A DNA stretch of 38,789 bases from Branchiostoma floridae (lineage: Eukaryota; Chordata; Leptocardii; Amphioxiformes; Branchiostomatidae). Under the pieces are notes generated by a model that did no database searches, was not told the origin of the DNA, and was given only the letters and a program-made list of their open reading frames with translations. Location: contig NW_023365716.1 of NCBI RefSeq assembly GCF_000003815.2, positions 879,608 to 918,396 on the forward strand. The letters are read 5' to 3'. A program made the translations under genes and the position numbers. Shown here piece after piece: positions 29,710-37,676 of the stretch. Positions within the stretch are counted from its first letter, which is position 1. Every line of letters begins with the position of its first letter.

Positions 29710-31000
29710 CTGTAGGGAATAGGTTACAGGATAAATACTTGTTGCTAGAACTGTTAGTGTTACACACACTTAGCATTGGAATTGTGTGTTGACCTGCAAA
29801 CTACAACTTTTCAGAAGTTCTTCCTCCAATAACGATTGTCATGCTATGAAACTAAACTTTATCGAACCAACACTAAAAGTATTTGGACTCTCCCAGTTCC
29901 CATTTGTGGTTTTGCCAATCATAAGCGTGATAAATCATTAGCGTGATTTTATCACGCTTCTATACAGCCCGCCCAACAGCCCCGGACAGCAGAGTTTATG
30001 TTACACAAACTATGTGGAGGGGCCAGTTACAGCCCTGGACAGCAGAGTTTGTGTCACACAGACTATGTGGAGGGGCCAGTTACAGCCCCGGACAGCAGAG
30101 TTTGTGTTACACAGACTATGTGTAGGGGCCAGTTACAGCCCCGGACAGCAGAGTTTGTGTTACACAGACTATGTGTAGGGGCCAGTTACAGCCCCGGACA
30201 GCAGAGTTTGTATTACACAGACTATGTGGAGGGGCCAGTTACAGCCCCGGACAGCAGAGTTTGTGTTACACAGACTATGTGTAGGGGCCAGTTACAGCCC
30301 CGGACAGCAGAGTTTGTGTTACACAGACTATGTGGAGGAGCCAGTTACAGCCCCGGACAGCGGAGTTTGTGTTACACAGACTATGTGGAGGAGCCAGTTA
30401 CAGCCCCGGATAGCAGAGTTTGTGTTGCACAGACTGCGGGGAGGGGCCAGGTAACTTACAGGTCTTACAGGCCGGACTGTGTGCTACACAAACTTCATAA
30501 ATCATCTTTTTCTGAACAAGTAAAAAGAAAACAAATTTTGTCTTTGGAAAATGTTGATGTATGTAATGTGGTGGTGCCATGCAATGTAGGATCAAGTTTC
30601 ATGAAGATGAATCATAAATGTCTAGACTTTAGATATCCCTTCACTGATTGTAAAAGACAATTCTCATCTCATACTTGTACCCTTGTATTAAGTAGATTAG
30701 TTATAGAACTGTAGTTATGTCTCAGTAGATACCATGCTTTGTACCTTGTACAATTGTTGTGCAATAACGTTTTGTTATGAAATCAAAATTAGATTCAGAA
30801 CCTCATTAAAGCACACAAAATACCTGCTTATAACAACAGCGTATAATAAGGCTGGGTAGAAAGTGCAAGTAGCGTAGCGTGCGTAGACATCATCACTGCC
30901 CCCCTCCCCATCAAAATACCAAGAACAAAACACTTCTTATTCTAATTTACCGCTAAACTAGCACAAGGCAGAAATCACTTTAGATAATCACAGATCTTAC
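29710..31000 (-). other. Leader intron of gene E
   Basis: Donor ACAG|GTAAGATC (exon end 31001) to acceptor AG at 29711-29710. Near its 3' end it resembles intron A (tttgcag|gt phrase). It contains a small palindrome GCGTGATTTTATCACGC near 29939-29957 and a 53-bp minisatellite. Confidence 0.55.
29972..30455. repeat. Minisatellite, ~9 copies of a 53-bp unit
   Basis: The unit runs 'cccggacagcagagtttgtg', then 'ttacacagactatgtgtagg', then 'ggccagttacagc'. Copies differ at few sites: tgtg(g/t)agg, ggg/gga, gacagc/gatagc. The unit length is not a multiple of three, so the open frames across it (up to 238 codons) cycle through all three frames and look like repeat artefacts. It lies in the leader intron of gene E. 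Confidence 0.9.
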
Positions 31001-31230
31001 CTGTAAGTCGGTTGTGGTTAGCGGTCTTCACGGCTTCTTAGATTCCGTAAAATCTTGACAATTCTTCGGAGATGATTTCAAAGACGAAGACGCGAAACAA
31101 AATGGCGGCGTCAGCTCTCTCCAGGCCAAAGGTGAGAGGTCATTATCCTGATACACACTTCACAATAGGTTAAACCAAATATCGCCGCATAACGATTTAC
31201 TCAGCCGTTTTGAGCCTAGCGAAAAAAAAC
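31001..31230 (-). promoter_or_regulatory. Leader exon/promoter module of gene E
   Basis: Minus-strand donor ACAG|GTAAG after 31001. AAAATGGCGGCG at 31099-31110, then TCAGCTC, GTGAGAGGTCATTATCCTGATACAC in two pieces, and 'atcgccgcataacg'. The second half-site is changed to AGGTTAAACC. The module is otherwise collinear with the others. Confidence 0.6.
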
Positions 31231-31574
31231 GTTCTACCTCGGTTTCTACTTATCATTTTGTGTTAATTTTTTCCCTTAAGGCCAAATCAGGTGAAATCCG
31301 GCATGAGGGGTGATATGCGCAGGATTTCTTATTCAAGTGAAATTTAGAATTTGAATCGCTGATACTGAAATAACGTTATTCAACTATGATTTAGATTTAC
31401 AACAATTTTTGGCTTCGTTTACTCTCCATTTATTTTGTAAAATCTTCATCTTTCTAACATTAAGTCACATTAAATATGTATCTATACGTGTTTAACGTTA
31501 AAACTGCGGCAAAGGAGTTAGGATAATCAGACAATATAAACCAAAACCAAATCATAGACTTTGCATACACTTAA
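31231..31574. other. Spacer between genes F and E
   Basis: It contains a diverged copy of the spacer block ('caggtgaaatccgg', near 31288). No gene seen. Confidence 0.4.
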
Positions 31575-32218
31575 TTTATTTTGACAGCGCTTTATTGGAA
31601 TCGAAACCAAGATATCAAATATGTTAGTATAATATAAATTGCTATCAGCTGCACATACTAAGAATACAAGTGTACAAACAGACGGCATGTACCAAGTGCA
31701 TGCATATCAACAGTATACACTATGTGCGTATTGTTGTAAATGTTGTTCTTTCGAAAAGATCAAAGCAATATACAGATGTTGAAAGAAGTTATGATCACAC
31801 AAAAAAGTTTACATTGAGCGCAAACAATACATAAATTATCGAATTTTTACAACAAAACAAGTATACCTTGCTATACAGAAACTAGAACTATCTTAAATGC
31901 AAAACCTCTATTTCCTCACAATATGGCTTGCAAAATAGATACAAAAACTATCTTAGATGCAAAACTAACCTCTATGGGTCGATAACGTTTACGTATACTG
32001 TACGTCGATTAGCCTTGAAGCTACTTTACACAAGCACTCTATCTGGAACATTTGCCATAAGCGCTGACAGACTTTTCAATAGTAGATAAAGGTGAGATTT
32101 CCTTGATGCAAAGTAGTTACACTGATAACACTTCTATGGTTTTCCTCCTCTGTGGGTTCTTATATGCTTGGCTATTTAGACATTTGAGTTATCCTGTTTT
32201 GAAACACTCCGAATGTAG
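31575..32218 (-). other. 3' UTR of gene F with two decayed fingers
   Basis: TTTATT at 31575-31580 (AATAAA on the minus strand). After the shared TAG stop, the remains of one CGECG-type finger are followed, in another frame, by KCYQCNYFASRKSHLYL (about 32090-32140). The latter is a CDQC-type finger that has lost its histidines. The ancestral array therefore had at least two more fingers here, in the normal alternating order. Confidence 0.6.
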
Positions 32219-33045
32219 CTAGGTCTTTTTATCTGTGTGCCTTCTTACATGTTTGTTCAAAGTGGATTTTTGTGCTGCAGAATAGTCACACTGGTCACAC
32301 TTGTAGGGTTTGTCTGCTGTGTGGGTTCTCATATGTCGGGATAAGTTAGATCTTTGAGCTGCCCTGTACCCACACTCCCCACACATGTAGGGTTTCTCAC
32401 CTGTGTGTTTTACTAGATGTTTGTCCAAAGTGGATTTCCGTGCAGCAGAATAGTCGCACTGGTTACACTTGTAGGGTTTTTCTCCTGTATGGGTTCTCAT
32501 ATGTGTGGATAAGTTAGACTTCTGAGCTGTCCTGTACCCACACTCCCCACACATGTAGGGTTTCTCACCGGTGTGTTTTGCTACATGTTGGTCCAGGGTA
32601 GACTTATCTGCAGCAGAATAGTCACACTGGCCACACTTGTATGGTCTTTCTCCTGTGTGGGTTCTCATGTGTCGGAATAAGTGACTCTGGTGAGCTGTCC
32701 TGTACCCACACTCCCCACACATGTAGGGTTTCTCACCACTGTGTATTTGTAGATGTTCAGCCAAAGAAGACTTCCGTGCAGCAGAATAGTTACACTGGTC
32801 GCACTTGTATGGTTTCTCTCCTGTGTGGGTTCTAGTATGTCGGGATAAGTTGGACTTCTTAGTCGTCCTGTACCCGCACACGTCACACATGTAGGGCTTC
32901 TCACCGGTGTGTTTTGCCAGATGTTCTTCCAAAGCAGATCTTCGTGCAGCAGAATAGTCACAGTGGCCACACTTGTAAAGTCTTTCTCCTGTGTGGGTTC
33001 TCATGTGTTGGATTAAGTCAGACTTTTGAACTGTTGTGTTGCGCA
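32219..33045 (-). pseudogene. Zinc-finger gene F, 5'-truncated (9 fingers plus a partial)
   Basis: 275 open codons. The first residues (MRNTTVQKSDLIQHMRTH) are the C-terminal part of a finger whose cysteine half is missing. Homology to the paralogues stops at about 33030-33045 and a CR1-like element begins. Nine complete, strictly alternating fingers follow, ending HVRRHTDKKT and the TAG shared with A, C and D. No linker region, leader exon or promoter module is present, and no finger sequence resumes beyond the CR1 element at 37,677. The gene is therefore missing its 5' half in this assembly. Expression would need a foreign promoter. Confidence 0.75.
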
Positions 33046-33529
33046 TGCGTTGAAGACAAGTTTGGACGTGCCATTTTACCTGCTCTGACTATCCAGTCTT
33101 TTTATGCTCTAAACAAGTATTTTTGCCCCGAATTAGGTCTACTTAGGTCATTTTTTAACTGAGTATAGTCTTCGACTTTTCCTAGGCAGTTTTTTTAAGT
33201 GTTTGGTGCATATTTTTAGCCACTTTGACGCGTTTTTGTCCGATGCCACGTGGGCCGCCATATTGTCTTGGAACTTCGTATCGTGTATTCCCTGGCGGAA
33301 AAGGACATAGGACGAGTTTTCGAGTCAACATAGCTCCACCAGCAAGATAGTGAAGCCTTAGTGTTAGTTTTAAATTTTTTTAGCGTGTTTAGCAGAGTGC
33401 AATTTAGCTTTTAGACTCCGACTCAAGTTCCGACAGCAACCGGCTGGGCCGATAGACAATTGTAGCGTGCGTCGCCACACTGGAAACTCACCGCAAGAGT
33501 AAGGGCAACCAAGGAACCGACTTCACAGG

Positions 33530-34711
33530 ATGCCAACGACCAGACGACAGGCAACACGGGCAAGGGGTATCTCCGCCCCGTCTAGCCAGGAGAGTAGTGA
33601 CACAAGGCCGAGGGGGAAAAGCCAAGTCAAACAGAAAAAAACATGTCAAGACAAACAAAAAGCAGCTGAAACAGATGTGCACGGTAACAAAACAAAACAA
33701 CCCCGCAGGAAACAAGGTAAAAGTGCAGAGACAAGTCAAGGTAGGCAAGCCTTTGTTTCTTCTACTTCTATACAACCAATAAATCAGGAGGGTGAAGTGA
33801 CAACCGAAGAGAACACATCTACATGTAGCGGCAAAGACACGTGCTACTGTGGTAGCGAACATGACGAGGGAGGGCTATGGATATACTGCGAAACATGCGG
33901 GGCATGGTGGCATGTTACGTGCGCCAAACTTCCTGAACCTATGTTTAACTTTCTGTCAGAGAATAGACTGGATTATACCTGTGCAGCTTGTGTATTGGAT
34001 GGCATTAGTACGGAAACAGTCAAAGAGGGGCAAAGGGAACAGCTAAACATCTTGGAATCTGTGTCTGAAACACTAACTAGAACACTATGTGAGGTATCTG
34101 CAAAACTAAACAAGTTGACAGGGGGAAACAAATACCAGTTTGACTCTCGTACCAACATTGACTGCAAGGGTGTGGAGATAGAAGGGAAAAATGAGCACAA
34201 CGTTAGCCATATAGCAGAACCAAAGAGATTTTCACCAGTGAACAGAGCTAATGTGAACATGGACAACTCATGTGATGTCATTGAGGAAAGCATTGAGAGG
34301 GAAAGGCGAAAAAATAATATCATTGTGCACAACATTCCAGAGCAGGACGACATAGAACAGGATATCAAGTTTGTAGAAGAAGTTGCGGGGGAAGTAGGAG
34401 TTAACATTGCAATAAGTAAGGCCATAAGACTTGGTGAGAAGACAGTTAACAGAAATAGGCTACTGCTGGTTAAGGTGCAGGATCTGGAGAGTAGACATAG
34501 TCTGCTCAAGGCAGCCAGGTTACTAAAGTCTAGCCAGAAGTATGCTAACATCTATATTTCACCAGACCTTAGTCCTACTGAAAGGGCAAGGAACAGACAG
34601 TTAAGACAGGAACTGAAAGAGAGAAGGGAGAAGGGGGAAGAGCACTTGGTGATCAGAGGTGGAGCAGTTGTCCATGCACCCCCACCTGGTAGGAACAGAA
34701 CTCATTTCTGA
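33530..34711 (+). CDS. CR1-like ORF1: PHD finger and RRM-like nucleic-acid-binding protein
   Basis: 393 residues. A basic N-terminus (rich in K/R/Q, 1-75) precedes a PHD-type C4HC3 cluster at C105, C107, C120, C123, H128, C131, C151 and C154, with the typical WWH. A possible coiled coil spans about 162-200. An RRM-like segment at about 262-345 (KNNIIVHNIPEQDD...RLLLVKVQD) and a basic C-terminal stretch (SPTERARNRQLRQELKERR) follow. This is the ORF1 type that binds element RNA and chaperones it during retrotransposition. All zinc-ligand positions are kept and there is no internal stop. Confidence 0.85.
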   Translation: MPTTRRQATRARGISAPSSQESSDTRPRGKSQVKQKKTCQDKQKAAETDVHGNKTKQPRRKQGKSAETSQGRQAFVSSTSIQPINQEGEVTTEENTSTCSGKDTCYCGSEHDEGGLWIYCETCGAWWHVTCAKLPEPMFNFLSENRLDYTCAACVLDGISTETVKEGQREQLNILESVSETLTRTLCEVSAKLNKLTGGNKYQFDSRTNIDCKGVEIEGKNEHNVSHIAEPKRFSPVNRANVNMDNSCDVIEESIERERRKNNIIVHNIPEQDDIEQDIKFVEEVAGEVGVNIAISKAIRLGEKTVNRNRLLLVKVQDLESRHSLLKAARLLKSSQKYANIYISPDLSPTERARNRQLRQELKERREKGEEHLVIRGGAVVHAPPPGRNRTHF

Positions 34712-34729
34712 CTAGGCAGCAACTCGGAC

Positions 34730-37615
34730 ATGAATGACAAGGGAATCAGTAATACCACAAATTTGTCAGTATTATATACAAATGCAGATCAGTTCCCGAA
34801 TAAAAGGGATGAACTGAAGTTTCAAATTGCAGAGGATCCACCAGCATTTATTATAATAACCGAAGTTATACCAAAGGCACAAAAGTCTCCACTGTTTATG
34901 TCAACAATTCACCTTGATGCCTATGATGCATATCTCAACTTTGACCCAGACCAACATGACCTCGGTGCCAGTGGCAGTAGAGGTATTGCAGTTTTTGTGA
35001 GGAAATCTCTGAACATTACAGTACGAGAGCTGGATTACGGCCAGGTTGGCTTCCAGGAACAGTTATTCTTAGATTGTACTTATAATGGGAGTGAGGAGCT
35101 TACTATTGGCTGCATCTACCGTAGTCCCTCTGGTGACCAAGTGGACAGCACTAACAGGTTGTGTGAACTCTTAACCACAGTATGCAACAGAAAACCACCT
35201 AGGAAGTTGGTAATAGTTGGGGACTTCAACATAAAGGAAATTGACTGGGAAAGGAAAATTTCCACGATAGGAACAAATCACCATGGCCAATTACTCCTAG
35301 ACTGCTTGGACAATAACTTCCTATACCAACATGTAAACGAACCTACACGTTTCCGGCTAAGCCAGAAACCATCCTTGTTGGACCTGATCCTTTCCAATGA
35401 GCAAGACTTAGTTGGGGATATACAGTACACACCCGGCCTGGGTAAGGGAGATCATTGCTGTTTGAATTTCTGTATCCAAGCAAATGTGAGGAGTGAGGAC
35501 CAGACAACAGGTAGAAGGAACTACAACAAGGGTCAATATGCTAAGGCTAAAGATGCTCTACATGATATAGACTGGGAAGAAGAAATGGGTCACCTGGATA
35601 TTCATGAGGCTTGGGAAGTGTTTGCTGGAAAAATGGATGCAATAATTGAGGATTGCATACCTTTTTCTAAGCCCACCCTCAGAACAGACAGGCTTTACAT
35701 GAACAAACGTGCCATGAAGGCAAGGGTTAAGAAGAGAAAAACATGGGCCAAGTTTAGGAGAACAGGAAAAACAAGGGACTATGTAGCATACACAAAGGAA
35801 AGAAACAAACTTCGCAGTTTAACAAGGGAACTTTGTAGAACTTTTGAGCTGCGGATGGTTAAGGACATCAAGGAGAACCCTAAGGCCTTTTGGCGTTATG
35901 TCTCAACAAGACTTCACACCAGGGAGAAAGTAGGAAGTTTGGTAAAGGAGGGAGGTCAGGTAGCAGAAACTGATGGGGAAAAGGCAGAGGTTCTGAATGA
36001 CTTTTTCGCAAGTGTATTCACGGAAGAGGACCTGTCAAACATTCCTACCATAAACAACCTACATGACACCCAGTTATTGGAAGGTTTAGAGATCACTGAG
36101 GAAGTAGTCCTCAAGAAATTGGCCGAGCTTAACCCAGCAAAATCTGCAGGCCCCGATAACTTGCATCCACGGTTTCTCAAGGAACTGGCTCATGACCTTG
36201 CTACGCCTCTCACAATTCTTTTTAAGAAATCCATTGCATCTTCTGAGTTACCTGAAGGGTGGAAACAGGCGCATGTTACACCCATTCACAAGAAGGGCAG
36301 TAAATCATCTCCGGGGAACTACAGACCTGTAAGTCTCACATCCGTAGTAGGAAAAATGCTAGAATCCATCATTAGGGACAAAGTTGTAGAACACATGTCT
36401 TCTCACAACTATTTCACTGACGCCCAACACGGGTTTGTTCCTGGACGTTCATGTATGACTCAATTGTTAGTGACCATGGAACAGTGGACAAAACTACTAC
36501 AGGCAGGAGATCCAGTAGATGTCATCTATCTGGATTTTCGTAAAGCATTTGATACAGTACCTCATACACGGTTACTACAGAAACTGGAGAGATATGGGGT
36601 GGTGGGTGACTTACGAAACTGGATTGGAAACTTCTTGTCCCAGAGGAAACAACGGGTGGTAGTTAATGGTGAATTCTCATCTTGGAAAGAGGTCAAAAGC
36701 GGGATTCCACAGGGAAGTGTCCTTGGACCCATATTGTTTGTGATATATATCAATGATCTACCAGAGGCAATATCTAGTGAAGTAAAAATCTTCGCTGATG
36801 ACAGCAAGATTTTTCGACCAGTCAAACACAAAAGAGATCAGGAGGCATTGCAACAGGATCTAGTGGCGGTAGATCAGTGGTCACAGCACTGGCAGCTACG
36901 TTTCAACGTGAGCAAGTGCAAGGTTCTACACCTGGGGAGGACAAATCAGAAAATCACATACACTCTTGGTGGACAGAATATAGAGGAAACCGTGGAAGAG
37001 AAGGACTTAGGTGTATCTATAGACAACAATCTCGCATTCCACATGCACACTGCAAAAGCAGCGAACAAGGGTAACATGATGCTGGGACTCATAAATAGAG
37101 CCTTTTACAACATTGATGAACAAACAATCCCGATTCTTTTCAAAACGATGGTGAGACCCCATCTAGAATACGGTAATATTATTTGGGGGCCACACTTCTC
37201 CTTGGACAAACAGAGGCTAGAGAGAGTTCAGCGCAGAGCAACCAAAATGGTGCCTGCTCTCAAGGACATTCCTTACAAGGACAGGTTAAAAAAGCTGAGG
37301 CTACCATCCCTGGAGTACCGGCGTAGGAGAGGAGATATGATTCAAGTTTTTAAGATTATGACTGGGAAAGAGAGACTACAGTCAGATCTGTTTTTCGTGG
37401 AAGCTAAGGGTTCTTCAACTAGAGGCCATAGTTACAAGTTGAAGATCCCACTTGCAAAAACTAGAATCAGGGGGCATGTCTTCAGTTCGAGGGTCGTAAA
37501 GGACTGGAACTCTTTACCAGAAAGGATAGTCATGAGCGAGTCAGTGAACCAGTTTAAATCCAACTTGGATCGACACTGGGAACACCTGTGGTACGTCCAT
37601 GAGGGATGCGTCTAG
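34730..37615 (+). CDS. CR1-like ORF2: AP endonuclease plus reverse transcriptase
   Basis: 961 residues, uninterrupted. Endonuclease motifs: YTNADQ (Asn18), ITEV (Glu45), CIYRSPSG, VGDFN, SLLDLIL and GKGDH (in place of the usual SDH). Reverse transcriptase motifs: KSAGPDNLHP, NYRPVSLTSV, QHGFVPGRSC, IYLDFRKAFDTVPH, SGIPQGSVLGPILF, the catalytic KIFADDSKIF and NVSKCKVLHLG. The C-terminal LEYGNIIWGPH and RVQRRATKMVP blocks are typical of CR1/jockey-type proteins. Spacing of 18 bp from ORF1 suggests reinitiation or coupled translation. All catalytic residues that I can place are present, so the copy might still be active. Confidence 0.9.
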   Translation: MNDKGISNTTNLSVLYTNADQFPNKRDELKFQIAEDPPAFIIITEVIPKAQKSPLFMSTIHLDAYDAYLNFDPDQHDLGASGSRGIAVFVRKSLNITVRELDYGQVGFQEQLFLDCTYNGSEELTIGCIYRSPSGDQVDSTNRLCELLTTVCNRKPPRKLVIVGDFNIKEIDWERKISTIGTNHHGQLLLDCLDNNFLYQHVNEPTRFRLSQKPSLLDLILSNEQDLVGDIQYTPGLGKGDHCCLNFCIQANVRSEDQTTGRRNYNKGQYAKAKDALHDIDWEEEMGHLDIHEAWEVFAGKMDAIIEDCIPFSKPTLRTDRLYMNKRAMKARVKKRKTWAKFRRTGKTRDYVAYTKERNKLRSLTRELCRTFELRMVKDIKENPKAFWRYVSTRLHTREKVGSLVKEGGQVAETDGEKAEVLNDFFASVFTEEDLSNIPTINNLHDTQLLEGLEITEEVVLKKLAELNPAKSAGPDNLHPRFLKELAHDLATPLTILFKKSIASSELPEGWKQAHVTPIHKKGSKSSPGNYRPVSLTSVVGKMLESIIRDKVVEHMSSHNYFTDAQHGFVPGRSCMTQLLVTMEQWTKLLQAGDPVDVIYLDFRKAFDTVPHTRLLQKLERYGVVGDLRNWIGNFLSQRKQRVVVNGEFSSWKEVKSGIPQGSVLGPILFVIYINDLPEAISSEVKIFADDSKIFRPVKHKRDQEALQQDLVAVDQWSQHWQLRFNVSKCKVLHLGRTNQKITYTLGGQNIEETVEEKDLGVSIDNNLAFHMHTAKAANKGNMMLGLINRAFYNIDEQTIPILFKTMVRPHLEYGNIIWGPHFSLDKQRLERVQRRATKMVPALKDIPYKDRLKKLRLPSLEYRRRRGDMIQVFKIMTGKERLQSDLFFVEAKGSSTRGHSYKLKIPLAKTRIRGHVFSSRVVKDWNSLPERIVMSESVNQFKSNLDRHWEHLWYVHEGCV

Positions 37616-37655
37616 AGCAGTCCACTACAGGCAGAGGCCTTTCTTGACTGAAGAT

Positions 37656-37676
37656 GGTATCCAGGTATCCAGGTAT
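37656..37676 (+). repeat. (GGTATCCA)n tail of the CR1-like element
   Basis: Two full GGTATCCA units and GGTAT follow the ORF2 stop by 40 bp. Short 8-bp terminal repeats mark the 3' end of CR1-type elements. Confidence 0.8.

Larger units (their letters stand above)
33046..37676 (+). mobile_element. Full-length CR1-like non-LTR retrotransposon (~4.6 kb)
   Basis: A ~480-bp 5' leader with CCGCCATATTG (YY1-type) at 33255-33265 is followed by two intact ORFs 18 bp apart and a 3' tail of (GGTATCCA)2.6 at 37656-37676. Two ORFs, a PHD-type finger in ORF1, an endonuclease plus RT in ORF2 and an 8-bp terminal repeat are the known layout of CR1/L2-group elements. The 5' boundary is uncertain by about 15 bp because it abuts the truncated finger of gene F and no target-site duplication is visible. 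Confidence 0.85.

Noticed and set aside
29972-30455. CRISPR-like array (regular units)
   Set aside because: Units are contiguous without unique spacers and the DNA is animal; it is a minisatellite.
29998-30714. 238-codon open frame across the minisatellite
   Set aside because: The 53-bp unit is read in three frames in turn; the protein is a cyclic repeat without other features.
6978-33045. PRDM9 or KRAB-zinc-finger orthologues
   Set aside because: No SET, SSXRD, KRAB or SCAN sequence precedes any array; only the finger-variation pattern is similar.
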